Assembly (NCBI GenBank): GCA_900660155.1
Contig: CABFPE010000029.1
Span: forward strand, 115,140-179,139
Direction: 5' to 3'
Origin: Hofstenia miamia
Taxonomy: Eukaryota > Xenacoelomorpha > Acoela > Hofsteniidae
DNA: 64,000 bases
Shown here: positions 1 to 11,944 of the stretch, in pieces
How positions within the stretch are numbered: the first letter of the stretch is position 1
Layout of the letters: each line of letters starts with the position of its first letter
Notes under the pieces: model-generated
Databases searched by the model: none
What the model saw: only the letters and a program-made list of their open reading frames with translations
Told to the model about the DNA's origin: nothing
Made by a program: the position numbers and the translations under genes

Positions 1-770
1 GCAGAATGCCACTGTAGGCAGGTTGACAACTAACCCTATTTTAGATTCAAATTATTTGACCTATAAGAGACCAAAAAGAGACCATGTTAATTGTGGATGC
101 GGATTGATGGAACAGATCAAACCTATGGAATGTGTACTGTCTTCATGATACAGCTTTGGGCAAGTGTGCCCATTGTGTTCTTTCTTGTTAATGCTTCCAA
201 AGATGCTACCTAAATAGTAGTGGTTGTTATGATAGCTTGGAGTATTAATTAAGTTAACTCTATAGTTATACAACAGTAAAAGAAAAGCAAGAGTAAACAT
301 GCACATTACCTCACAAGTTGGAATCTGTATTCATTTGTATCTATATTGTACTACATTATTATGCACATCCTATGCCTGGGTGATGATGCTGCATGGCGAC
401 TGTGACAGGACACAAGATTCTAGTGAATAGTGGTTAAGATGGATTTCTTCCACTCATGCTTAGTTCAACATTTATTTTCATTCTCTTTATATTAAACTTA
501 GAGATTTATGTAATTACTTTGTGGCCTACAGGAGCAATGCTTGGGGATGCACTCCAGTCGCATTGGAACTGTAGACATTGGAATGTTGTTTTACTGCTAA
601 ATCTTATCTTATCTTTTTTACTGCTGGATACTGTTACTGATAGTTCTTAACTGTTTACAATGGAATTTACCAAACATGTTATTTCTTGTTACTTACTCAG
701 TTCTTTCTTACCCATAGCTCTTGTGATTCAATAAATGTCTCACATGTGAAGACTAATTTCTAAACTCTAC
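1..770 (+). repeat. 5' LTR (partial) of a Ty3/gypsy element
   Basis: The window opens inside this LTR. Bases 1-390 recur at 9831-10213, and bases about 355-470 and 735-770 match the minus strand of the solo LTR near 55.2-55.6 kb. This shows that the LTR runs up to about 770, just before the gag region. The true left end lies outside the window. The exact LTR/internal junction and the primer binding site are uncertain. Confidence 0.7.
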
Positions 771-771
771 T

Positions 772-2341
772 GTGGAAACTCCCAAAACCTCAGTGGCAAG
801 TGAGCCACCAGGAGAATCAACCCCAGTTACTCCCACCACCAACATGGAAATGCAGACAATCCCAATGGTTCAACAACTCAATTCACTCAACATTCTCAAC
901 ACCCTTTGCAGGAACAAAAATATCGAGACAGTGCTTAGAGAAAAAATTAAACTCCTCAACAACAGATTAGAAGAAATCAAAACAGAAAGAATCAGATAAT
1001 ATTGGAGCTCAAGTTGGATATGAGCAAAAAATTAGATGAACAGCATAGCCTGTTCCAAATTCAAGTTGATACCCTCATGCAGCAACTAGCAGATGCAAAC
1101 ACACAAATCTTGGAGCAAAATAACAAATGGAAGCAAATGTATTCTGATCTAGAAAAGGAAAATCAAGAGTTATGGCAAGAGAGAAATGCAACAGTTCAAA
1201 ATCAAACACTTAAAGGATCAAATGAGGCTGAATAAACTATTGCAAGAAGACAGTGAAAGCAAGTCAACAATGAAACAAATAAACTCTCGCCGCCAAATCA
1301 TAATCACAGAGGACCCAGAAGCCCCATTAACTGCACTGTAAAGAGGCGTCCAAGTGCAAACAAAACCTTATAGCCAAAAAGAACCAGAAAAGGCACACCC
1401 CAGCAAGGAGGATGAAAAATGACAAATGATTCAAGAACTTACCAAAGAAGTGACTGAATGAGTGAGAAAACAGGTTAAATTAGACACACCAAAAAACCTG
1501 TCTTTGAAAACTCAATACTCCCCAAAGCTGACATGGAAGAGACAATGCCATGCAAGGTGCAGATAAAGACATTTACTGGAAAAATCAACAGCTACTCCCC
1601 GACTTTCAAAGAGTGGCTGCAATTGTTCAAACTTATGATGAGGGAACAGAAAGTAAGCCAAGATGCTGCAGCAGCAAGACTGCCACTCTATCTGTCTGGA
1701 GCAGTGTACCAGCATTGCCTGATACTCAACAATGAGACAAAAAACAACTACAAAACCCTTACCAGAGATTTTATCAAATACTACAGAAATGAAAGTTTCA
1801 AAAACCAGTATAAATCATCCTAAATGCAATGAAAATGAAAAAATTTGATCATATTCACAACTATATGTTGCAAATCCAGCTACTTCTTTCACTAGAAATA
1901 TGACCTCTTCTCACATATCACCAAAGGCCTCCCAGAAAAAATCAAACAAAAATTCGAGATAAAATGCAATGTGGACAATAATCTAGATAAGATATAAGAA
2001 AGGAAGTCAACATCCAGGTCATTCTAGAAAATGATTCTAGAATCTATGAAAAAGCTGCATGGAACAGACAAACGCCCAACACAACAAACTGAAAGCCACG
2101 AGAAACAATTTGGCAAAAAATGAACAAACCCAGTGAAAATAAAAAAGGAGAGAAATTGATAAAAATCAAAATGAAAGAAGGACAGATCAAAAAACTAAAA
2201 GAACAAAATATCTGCTGCTTCAACTGTGGCCTAAAAGGCCTTAGAAAAGATAAATGCAAGAAGCAAATTAATATAATCAAAGATGGCAATGCCTACTATG
2301 ATGACAAAGATCTGTTCAAATGTGAAGATGAAACAGCCTAA
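772..2341 (+). pseudogene. gag-like region of the gypsy element
   Basis: The first part (about 850-1230) reads as a Gln/Asn/Lys-rich segment with strong coiled-coil character. About 1533-1823 reads as a capsid-like helical segment containing the phrase FKEWLQLF. About 2205-2270 has a closely spaced cysteine motif (CFNCG) typical of a nucleocapsid zinc knuckle. In intact relatives gag forms the virus-like particle and binds the element RNA. Broken; part of the element that continues to 8814. Confidence 0.7.
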
Positions 2342-2459
2342 GAAATCAAAGATGAGGAAATGACAGAAGAGTTGGAAAACTATTAGGAGTGCTGCCTTGA
2401 AAAAACCAAGCACCACTATTGATACTAATGGATATCAGAATTGTAAACACAATTACAGT

Positions 2460-2740
2460 TGTGATAAATGAAAGCAACTATCAATACAGGTGTGGTCAAA
2501 TCAATAATAACAGATGAGTATGCAAAAAAACTGGGATTTAAATGGAATAACTTGAAAAAATCACTAAGCAGACTAATCAATGCTTCAGGCAAATACATCA
2601 ATACCAAAGGAACACTAGAAAAAAACAAGAATATGAATATCCAACAACACATTTGAGCAATACTTAATAGTTGTCAACACTCACAACAATCTATTACCCT
2701 ATGAATTCATACTAGGAGACAACTTCTTATCTAAAAACAA
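2460..2740 (+). pseudogene. Retropepsin-like protease region of the gypsy element
   Basis: The reading frame near 2468-2656 has the layout of a retroviral-type aspartic protease N-terminal half, followed about 80 residues later by a hydrophobic ILG-type segment near 2710-2725 (the phrase FILGDNFL is recognisable). It lies between the zinc-knuckle region and reverse transcriptase, the usual gypsy position. In intact elements it processes the polyprotein. Broken; identification rests on position and weak motif resemblance. Confidence 0.5.
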
Positions 2741-3289
2741 ATGCATCATTAACTACAGCAACAAAACAATGAAGGTTGAAGAAGAGAAATCAAAATCCAA
2801 GAAGAAGAAGAAAGGTAAAAAATACTATTTGAACTCACAGAAGACATAAGACTACAGCTGTACCACTGGAAGATACACATGATTAAAACCAAAGAAAAAA
2901 TTACAGCAGAAGTCATGTTATACAAACAAACTGGAATCAACACAAAACAAATCTCAATGCCCTCAAGCATATGTTCAATAAAGAACAGAGAGGGAAATAT
3001 CCTGATACTAACTGCAACAAACAGAAATGTGACCATGAATTGATCAAAAGTTAAAATCTATGGACAACATATCACATCAAGCATCAGAAGTATTTGGAAA
3101 CCCTTAGAAAATAACAATAGAGTAAGTAATCTGCAATGCTGACTAAAGGGCGCACAGATGAACAGACAGAGTAATCCACACCACCAAATAAAGGGCACAT
3201 GGATGAACACCATTGGAGCAAGTAATCCTCACAGCCAACTAAAGGGCATGGGGATGAATGCTGAAGAAGAAAAATGAATACCTGAAATA

Positions 3290-4095
3290 AAGGAAGAAAA
3301 TTACAAACACCTACAAAAAGATGAGAGGGAAGAACTGAAAAAACTATTAGAAAAACATAGTGAAATCTTCAACTATGGAGAAATCAGTGTAGCACAAGCT
3401 ATCAGAGAAACCCACAAAATTATAACAACAACAGACAAACTGATAAAACTGCCAGTATGAAGAGTACCAGAAAAACTCAAAGACAAATACAACAAAATCT
3501 TAAATGAACTGATAGACAACAAAACCATATGCCCAAGCAAAAGTCCTTATGCAGCTCTGACAGTGTTCATGAAACAGGGAACAAAGCACAGACTGTGCAT
3601 AGACTTCTGAAAACTAAATGAAATCACGAAAAAGGACTCATACCCACTACTGAGAATTGAAGCTTTGCTCTATGAAGCAAGTAAACATAAATATTTCACC
3701 ATAATAGACCTCTGCAAAGCATACTGACAGGTACAAATGGAACAAAAGATATAAGAAAATAGCATTCATAATGCCTTATAGACTTTATGAATAGATCTAC
3801 ATAGCATTCAGGCTATGCAATGCCCCAGCCATATTCTAATGATACATAATGAAAGTCCTTAAAAATAAACAACACAACATAGAAGGAATAAAGGCCTACA
3901 TCAACAATATCATAATAACCAGTGACATGGAAGAAGAACATCTAAACAAACTAGACAGAACATTAAAAATACTCAAAGAAGCTAGACTCAGGATAAATGG
4001 AAACAAATGTGATATCCTCAAAGAAAAGGTAATATTCCTAGGAAGGATAATATCAAAAGGCAAAATTAGCATGAAGAACAATGCATGAGAAATGA
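3290..4095 (+). pseudogene. Reverse transcriptase region of the gypsy element
   Basis: Several stretches match gypsy reverse transcriptase: a segment near 3560-3620 containing CIDF, the palm region, and around 3985-4060 the sequence KVIFLGRIISKGKI, which is the FLG..IS..GI signature that follows the catalytic palm in Ty3/gypsy enzymes. Intact homologues copy element RNA into DNA. Broken. Confidence 0.85.
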
Positions 4096-4099
4096 TAAA

Positions 4100-4890
4100 A
4101 AAAATTGAAAAACCAAACAACAGAAAGGACCTACAAAGGATCATTGGGATTTATTAATTACTATGGCACATTTATACCCAACAAAGCCAAAAAAACAGCA
4201 AAGATGACAAACTTAATGAAAAAGTCAGTCAGCTTTGAATGGACTTGGAAGCAACAAGAAGAATTAGACAATATAAAAAACAAACTCTCAAAATGACTAT
4301 CATTATATACACCAGACTACTCCAAAGAATTTATCTTAGACTGTGATGCCAGCAAATTAGCCATAGGAGCAACCCTCAGACAGACAAAAAACAGAAGAGA
4401 ATTACCAATACAGTTTTTCAGCTGGAAACTCAAACCCAGCAAAGAAAACTATGGCTCCACAAACTAGAAATGCTGGCACTAATCAAAAGTATAGAAAAGT
4501 TTAGGCACTTCCTAATAGGAAAACAGTTCAGAGTAAGAACCAAAAACAGTTTACTCACATGGTTAAAAAAATTCTCAGGGGATAAATCCTCAATCATATC
4601 ACAGTGGATCAAATACTTAAATGAGTACACATTTACTATAGAACACAGAAAAAGAAAACTCCATAGTAATGCAGACTTTTGGACATCACTCCCTCAATAT
4701 CAAAGAGATCTCAAAAAAACAGACAGCCAAAAGATAGAATTTCAATTCCTCCCACATAATGAATATGAACAACTCCTGGAAATCAACCTCAACAAAAAAG
4801 GAATAGCAATAACACCTATCATGCTAAAGGAGGAGATCACAGAAAACAAAATCATAGAAAAACAAAATGAAGACATTGTACTTTAAGAAA
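4100..4890 (+). pseudogene. RT connection and RNase H region of the gypsy element
   Basis: About 4140-4290 reads as the gypsy RT thumb/connection (GFINYYGTFIPN and FEWTW phrases). About 4335-4380 carries the RNase H1-like opening LDCDASKLAIGATL, and about 4590-4680 the later part of the domain (IEHRKRKL, NADFWTSLP). RNase H degrades the RNA strand of the RNA/DNA hybrid during reverse transcription. Broken. Confidence 0.85.
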
Positions 4891-4949
4891 TAAGGACAAA
4901 AATAAAAATCAATGAAACTAAATTTTCCAAAACAGCAAAGAACTACTAT

Positions 4950-5930
4950 GGAAGATACAACTGGAAATTAAATGAAAACCACCTCTTATATGTAACTGGA
5001 AAAACTAATAGAATAGCAATACCAGAGTACTACAAAAGAGACATAGTAAGAAGAATCCACAAAAAAGGACACTTGGGAATAATACAAACAGAAATGACAT
5101 TCAATTACAAGTACATCACAATTGCCATAAGAAATATAACTGAAGATGTCATAAACAAGTGCACCACATGTCTTTTAAACAACAACAAACACTTCCCAAT
5201 GCAAAGGGCACCACTCAAAAAAATAATTGCAACAAAACCAAATGAGATAATGCACATAGAAATTGAGATGCTATCAAAGGATAATGAAGGATACCAATAC
5301 ATACTCATCATGATAGGTAATTTCATGTGTATGTGAGAATAGAACCAATGAAAAACACAACCACAGAAGAAACTGCAAACATAATTCTTAAAGTGCGGAT
5401 CCTAAAAATAAGAATAATGGAGAAAATCATCACAGACAAAGACCCACAATTCAAAAGCATGCTATTCCAGGAACTAACAAAACTACTCAAAATCAACAGT
5501 GAACACACCACAGCTTACCACCCCCAAGCAAACAGTGCAGCCAAAACACTAAATAGAACACTATTAAAACTAATCAGGGTAGCAACATCAAGAATAGGTT
5601 GAAACAAATGGAGGGAAGTAATACAAATGACAGAATATTTCTATATCACTTCCACCCCCTTTGAAGCAATGTACAGAAGGGAAGCCACAACACCACTATC
5701 CATGCAATTTGCTGGATACTCTGACAAAATGAATAACCACTTTGTAAAGCAACTAAAAGACAAAATAACCGCCTACCACAAAATGATGTGCAACAATATG
5801 AAGAAATCTGCAACAAGACAACAAAGAAATTATAACAAAAAAATTTATAGACACACTCACAAAGTAGGAGACAAAGTTTATGCATTTATGCTTATAAAAG
5901 TTACTGACACTAACTAAGTAAGAAAATTAA
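4950..5930 (+). pseudogene. Integrase region of the gypsy element
   Basis: The zinc-binding N-terminal part is near 5050-5190 (CTTCLLNNN with upstream histidines). The catalytic core follows, with ITDKDPQF near 5435-5455 and TAYHPQANSAAKTLNR near 5505-5555, both hallmark segments of gypsy integrases. A tail near 5850-5980 (VGDKVYAF) resembles the C-terminal domain. Intact relatives insert the cDNA into the genome. Broken. Confidence 0.9.
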
Positions 5931-6329
5931 AAACAGTATGGTCAGGTCCATACACAATCAAAAAGGTACTAAATAATAATGAATACATTTTAAACAACAA
6001 CAGGACCCTACACTTTCAAAACCTCAAAAGAATGATAACAGACATTGAGGGAGCAACCCTAGACAAGAAAGCAGAATTCAAACTACTACAAAATCAAAAT
6101 GAAAGCACATATAATATGGACAAACTAGACAGCCTACCAGAGGAGGAATTCAAAGGAGAACTCCAACACAATATTAATGACAAAAACATACAACCAAGAA
6201 TCATGCCTCAGAGGGCAGCAAAACAAAATATTAATTATAACTTTGGAACATGGGACTTAAATCTAATAACTCAGTTTAAGAATCTTAAACAGCAAAATGA
6301 ATGATCAATCACTGAAGAGAAGAGTGATT

Positions 6330-8819
6330 CAGTGTGAATCAAACGCCCAGAGATGAGTGAAGGAGCAAAACTAGCCAAACCAAGGGACATTGAAGACATT
6401 AGCAGCTGGGAGGAACCCAATGAAATGCTGATTAAATGGCATGACAATGAAAGGGGATCAATCTTCATCATTGTCAAGTACTCACCACCACCAATTAAAG
6501 GGCACAGTGACAAACAGTAATACAACTAATGTACTGAATAGTCCACACTTCTGATTAAATGGCATGCTGACAAAAAGTAAGAAGATCAAATGACGTCCCA
6601 ACTTTCCCTCAAATACTCCACACCACTGATTAAAGGGCAAGTGGACAAAAGAGTTACCACAGGAAGGTGTAAGGAGTACAAAACCCAAAGCTGGTCAAAT
6701 GTGAATGGATACTCTGGAAGGAAACCAACCAAAAGGGGACCAACTAGAGCCCATTAGCAGTGGTTCAGAAATGGAGTGCAAACCAAGCACCAGCACCAGA
6801 AGACCTCTCAGACTCACTCAGGAAATGCTATATGCTCCTCAGAGACAACTCACTTAACATCAGAATGTATGTACTCAACATCAGAGAAAATGATATGATC
6901 AATGGAAAGAAGCAAACAAATGTCAACAATTGATGGCAAAAAACTACACCCATACTTTATGGCAAAAACAAAAATGAAATACAAAGCATACAAAAAATTT
7001 TCATCAGAAACTCAAAGCCACATATGATGACAAACCAAAATGGGTGAAATGAATCTAACTCTTGTGCTCAATAAAGAAAACTGGCCTATGGTAAACAAAA
7101 TAATCAGCTACCTGGAAAGGATGAAGGAAACACTTGAACATCCATACTTTATACATACTGTGTTCAACAAAAACCTCACATTAATGGAAACACAAAATAT
7201 TATGAAAAACAAACATAAAATGGCATTGAACAAATAAACATTGACAAAGACAACCTAATGATCATATACATGATAAAAGACAAAGACTACACATTGAAAC
7301 TGAAAAAGCAACTACAACAAACACTACACATAGCAGAAACAACAGGAACACAGATAGTGATAGTAACCATCGTGACAGAGAAAGAAATACCACAATTTCT
7401 CAATTTCTAAGAAACATGTTTATGCAAGTACAAAATGTCTTCCTGAAAGAACGTGAACCAGACAAAACCACAGTATCACAACTGATCAAATTTGATCTAC
7501 AACTGGATTACTGAGCAGAAATCTACAGACTAATGGTGGAACCATGGATTGTCATCAAACTTTATCAACAAGCTAAAACAATCAAAATGACGTCAAACAC
7601 TTCAAACCTATAAAAAATCATACACTTACACATAAAGTGCAGTCTAAACCAAAGAAAGAACACTTAAAAGAAATACAAGAAACATGGAAAAAATGAAAAT
7701 AACAAAAACAACAGAAGAACATTGGCTGCTGATACAAATCAAAGCACTGCCATGAAAATATCATAAATCCATCAAAACAACACTCCTCAAAATAAGCAAA
7801 CTCAAGACAAAAAAGGACTTCAATCAATACATGTTTAAAGAACTCAATGCACCCAAGGTACAATTCAGGACAACCATATGGTTACTAGCCATCTACCTAA
7901 CTGAAGACAAAAACCTCAAATTTCCAATTTCAAGATGACTATGAATGCAGCTTACAAAATGAAAATACTACAAAATCGCCATCTCACTGATCAACACAAT
8001 GACAAAAAACTGGCTATTAAAAGGGTTTACAGAAAAACTAGCATCCCCCAACAAAACTGAAAGACCAATGAAAACAATTGAGAAACACATAGTAAGAATC
8101 ATCATGAAACAAAACCCAATGTGCAAAATAACAATGGTAACAAAACTGGAATCTGCCCCAACAAAATATCATTATTCAATAAACAACTCAATGAAATGTG
8201 ATAAGAAATAGAAAAAAGATCTCTCAAAACCGTAATGTTGTTCTCAGGAGTAAACAATCTCATTTCACTAGACATGTGGAATAACAAATACAGATTTTAG
8301 AATGTCTCAAAATGTATAGAAATAATAACAATGATAAGAATTGACCAAAAGAACCCTGACGAAATAAGCAAAGGAGACATACAAAACAACATCAGCTTCT
8401 TCTATAAAGATGTTGAAAATACTAAAAGCCTACTAACCATATTCAAATTCTTCTACCTAGAGAGTAGATTAAAAGAAGAACTGGCATACACAAGCCAAGC
8501 TGATACACTCATGCTTTTAGTGATCAGACTAAAAGGTCTCCAAATATATAAGAAATACTATCCACTATTCACAAGAAAAATCAATGAACTGAGACAAATC
8601 ACATTGATCACAGACTCATGCCTAACAATGAGTACTATCAGATACACAGACACAGTCACAACTGAAAAGGAAGCAGTACTAAAGCTAACAAAACTAACAG
8701 AATTCGCACCAATAACTTGGGAAGACAACAAAGCAGAAACATTAATCAAAAGAGCAGATACCCTGGTTCACAGAGAGAGAGCAACGCTAAAACCAACACA
8801 AGCTGAGGGAGGCATGTAA
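6330..8819 (+). pseudogene. Post-integrase coding region (env position) of the gypsy element, function unknown
   Basis: About 2.5 kb between integrase and the 3' LTR keeps long coding-like stretches rich in Lys, Asn, Thr and Ile, the clearest being 7040-7237, 7999-8211 and 8331-8819. I see no signal peptide, membrane segment or cysteine pattern of an envelope protein. The last stretch (8331-8819) is clearly related to the protein encoded at 23563-24082: shared phrases include IEIITMIR, NPD and LKGL followed by FTR. Its last codons run through the polypurine tract and stop a few bases inside the LTR. Broken; the function is not recognised. Confidence 0.65.
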
Positions 8820-9783
8820 CATAATCCTACTAAATTGAATAATTTGCGACAAAAAAAGAAAGAAAAAACTACCTAAAACTCTAATTAGAAACTCAAGCAA
8901 ATTTATTAGAATTAGCATTTAATGATTTTGCAAAATTGCAAAAGCACATATTAGTCGCAACTAATTTGACAAAATGTAAGTGGACATTACATTAATTTTT
9001 GTGAACTGCATAGACCACACAGAAATAACTTATGTGGACATAAGAAATCTATTTGCGACTGGTACTTGTTTATCTGGTAAATATGTTTATTAAAATTATA
9101 TATAAATAGAAATGAAGTGCTTTTAAAATGATGGAAATTTATCCTTTAGTGCTTTATTCTTTTTGCTTGGTGGTTTTATTTTATTATATCATGCACAGCT
9201 AAGCATTTGTTGTGTGCATCAATCAAGGGCTGTCTGTGAGTGATTTAGATATTAGAAGTCAGCCTGAACAGTTGTATGCAAATAGGCTACAACTATGAAT
9301 AGGAATGTTTTTATCTTCATGCTTAGCTGGCTACCACTTGATGACATTGCATGTAGTAACAAGGCGTGTTGACAACTAACCCTATTTTAGATACAAATTA
9401 TTTGACCTTTAAGAGACTGAAAACAGTCCATGTTTATTATATTTTATCTATATGTAGGTTAGGAGCTGCTATAGTTTGTAGTAATCTTTTTTAGTCTGTC
9501 TGCAGCTAGTGTCTTGTCAATTTTACATGTCAGTCATTATCATGAATATATTTTAACTAAATGTAGGAAGCTGCTCTATTTTTATATTAACTGTTTTTAA
9601 TTAGTGCAATAGCAGCTAGTGCCTGGTTGTGATACATTATCTTGTTAACACACTTAATCAGTTTACATTGAGAGTGAGAATTAAGTCAATTAGTGACTGG
9701 TATTTATTACACCATAAGTAAGGCACACATAACAAAACTCTTTCAATGAGATTGAGCTGAGTCGCAGCAGATGGAATGATGTA
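8815..9783 (+). repeat. 3' LTR of the gypsy element
   Basis: It begins with TGTAACATAATCC directly after the polypurine tract CTGAGGGAGGCA. It aligns in the opposite orientation with the solo LTR at about 55.14-56.67 kb: the starts match, as do stretches near 9160-9360 and 9660-9770. It is cut by the single N at 9784. Confidence 0.8.
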
Positions 9784-9784
9784 N

Positions 9785-10213
9785 TACCACTTGATGACAT
9801 TGCATGTAGTAACAAATACCTAAAAGGCAGAATGCCACTGTAGGCAGGTTGACAACTAACCCTATTTTAGATTCAAATTATTTGACCTATAAGAGACCAA
9901 AAAGAGACCATGTTAATTGTGGATGCGGATTGATGGAACAGATCAAACCTATGGAATGTGTACTGTCTTCATGATACAGCTTTGGGCAAGTGTGCCCATT
10001 GTGTTCTTTCTTGTTAATGCTTCCAAAGATGCTACCTAAATAGTAGTGGTTGTTATGATAGCTTGGAGTATTAATTAAGTTAACTCTATAGTTATACAAC
10101 AGTAAAAGAAAAGCAAGTTTACATACACATTACCTCACGAATTGGAATCTGTTTTTGTTTGTATCTAAATTGTACTATGTTATTATGCACATCCTACGCC
10201 TGAGTGATGATGC
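9785..10213 (+). repeat. LTR fragment after a scaffold join
   Basis: The sequence restarts at a point already present near 9341 of the same LTR and then follows bases 1-390. About the first 290 bases of that match (9831 to about 10115) look identical to the start of the window; the rest is only about 85 percent alike. Similarity stops at 10213. It is best read as a second LTR copy brought in by the join rather than as one continuous LTR. Confidence 0.65.
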
Positions 10214-10582
10214 TTCAAAATCTATTAAGAATTTTGCTAAGTAAGTATTCCAGTTAGGTTTACCATTCCAACAAAAAGACCAGTAATAACTGTATTATTG
10301 AAGGATGACTGAATTTTTGGAAGAAGATTGGCAGTAGAGGTCATGCAGAGATATTGGCTGATTTAACAATAGAAGCAGCATCAGTATTCATAATTAAATA
10401 TAATGTTAAATCAAAATCTTCATTGAAAGTCAGAGGAAAAATGATAGATTGAATTAGATTGCCTTGCACTAATCTTCTGTTCATTAAATATTTAAAATTA
10501 CACTTAATGATGATTTCAAATTAAAAGTGTATTTCTAGATTAGAGGTACCTGAAGTTGATGAATCTATTGAGACTTTGTGTT
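10214..10582. other. AT-rich stretch without a recognised gene
   Basis: Nothing supportable was found on either strand between the LTR fragment and the CACTA-like relic. Confidence 0.4.
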
Positions 10583-10990
10583 TTATTTCATTTTTAATTT
10601 TTTTCTGTAAGAATAAAAACTAACCAAATTGTTTTTAGGAGGAAGTGAACATTTGAAAAGTTTTAACACTGATTTGAAACACGCATCACTGAAGCAATAA
10701 TGAATTGCCAAAGAATTTAATTGATCAAAAAAATCATTGGTGTAAGGATTAGTGTAAGGATGAAGCTTATTGTTGTCAATATCGAATACTTCTGAACTAT
10801 TGCTCACAGATGATGAAGATTCCTAATGATCATTGTACATTTCAAAGAAATCCTCCAGAACAGGTAACTCATCAGAGTTCTTTAAGTTAGGACTAGAACA
10901 TTGAATAGTTACTGATTCACTTGAAGAATCCAAATTTTCAAAATAAACAACTTTAGCTTTTGTTTCTACACACATAGGTTTACAAGATAT
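10583..10990 (-). pseudogene. Possible N-terminal fragment of a CACTA/EnSpm-like transposase
   Basis: The minus strand reads an acidic Ser/Glu-rich lead followed by about 45 residues with the spacing L..L..HY......KSVLKLFKCSLPP.N.L, which resembles the N-terminal helical segment of animal EnSpm/CACTA-like transposase proteins. The acidic lead is in the same frame but is separated by a stop at about 10825. No terminal repeats were found. Another relic of what may be the same superfamily lies at about 40985-41215. Family assignment is tentative. Confidence 0.35.
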
Positions 10991-11639
10991 GATCTCTTAT
11001 AATTCAATAAATTGTTAGAAAGTAAATGAACATTTATTGAACTAATATTAATCAGTAAGCCAATCTCAATTAAAAGTTTTAAAAGTGAGACTATCATTCA
11101 CTACCAAGTTTATCATTTCCTGGGTTAGTTTTTAGAGCTGAATTCATTGACATCACCAAAATCAAAATTTATTGTTCATATTTTCTCTAAATAGCAATTC
11201 TATATTTCAATTTGTACAAATCACTAAAATACATATAGATATTCATTAAATAAATACTACCCAGTAAACAATTTACGTGGGCAAATTACTCAATTTAGTG
11301 GAATTTAGATGATTGACAGAAATATTTAGCATGCATTTTTTCGAGGTAGGGCTAACAGTGGGGCCCACGTGGGCAAATGCAGCACGTTGTTTTGATGGTT
11401 AAAACAACTATATTTTGTCAGCATTTTCATTCTTCCAATGAGCATTAATAGCTTAAGTAAACAAAACATCATCATGCAACACCTGTGCAATGCCTATTAC
11501 CGGAACAGATAAGCAATAAGCAGTATCCAGTGTAGTTATGAAAGCCTTAATAAGCCGTCGTTCTATGGTTTAGTTTTAATATTATAGTGATATTCTGGAT
11601 TTACAAAATTTAGGATTTCCTGTACAGTAAGTTATTTAT
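10991..11639. other. AT-rich stretch, no gene seen
   Basis: It holds a 12-base perfect palindrome GCCCACGTGGGC at 11363-11374 and a short direct repeat ACGTGGGCAAAT at about 11275 and 11368. No coding signal is recognised. Confidence 0.4.
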
Positions 11640-11861
11640 TTAGTAAATTATTCTTTGTTTATTTGAGTTCTTAATAATTAGTGCCTCGGAAATCTTAGTA
11701 TTAGGTGTTTTCAAAGTGATCTTAAAATTATTGATGTTTGCTTGATGTTGGTGAGTATTAATTTTGGAATTTAAGAGACCTGATAGGTGATCATTAACCT
11801 GAGTTTGGAGAAATTGCTTGGTTGCACCAACGAAAGAATTGACATTCTTCACATATAAGCT
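11640..11861 (-). pseudogene. GIY-YIG-like nuclease fragment of a retroelement (Penelope-like)
   Basis: The minus strand encodes about 70 residues ending a protein: a FVGATKQFLQTQVNDHL segment matches the GIY-YIG core pattern (YVGET...L..R..EH), and a later SEALIIK matches the conserved glutamate-containing helix. Penelope-like elements carry this endonuclease after reverse transcriptase. The open frame abuts the hAT-like terminus at 11862, so the hAT end may have landed in this relic. Only the C-terminal part remains. Confidence 0.5.
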
Positions 11862-11905
11862 CAGGCCCGGCGTGTCTGGGGGCTTCTGAGGGCTAAGCCC
11901 ACCCT
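11862..11905 (+). repeat. hAT-like left terminal sequence
   Basis: CAGGCCCGGCGTGTCTGGG followed by GGGCTAAGCCCACCC resembles the ends of hAT transposons of the ZMYM/DUF4371 type. It faces an hAT coding relic starting 0.7 kb to the right. A comparable inverted end is at about 27162-27206. Confidence 0.45.
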
Positions 11906-11944
11906 TTGAAAATTTCAGCCCACCTATCATAATTATTTGCATAA

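Larger units (their letters stand above)
771..8814 (+). mobile_element. Internal region of a broken Ty3/gypsy LTR retroelement
   Basis: About 8 kb of A-rich plus-strand sequence holds, in order, gag-like, protease, reverse transcriptase, RNase H and integrase regions, then about 2.5 kb of further coding-like sequence before the 3' LTR. The order RT-RNase H-integrase is that of Ty3/gypsy (Metaviridae). The element is clearly a fossil: the coding regions carry many interruptions, well over ten. The LTR ends are 85-100 percent alike depending on the stretch, which suggests a middle-aged insertion, but the joins in the assembly make an age from LTR divergence unreliable. Confidence 0.9.

Noticed and set aside
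61-306. 81-codon minus-strand frame, repeated at 9887-10099
   Set aside because: Antisense to the LTR; it recurs only because the LTR is repeated.
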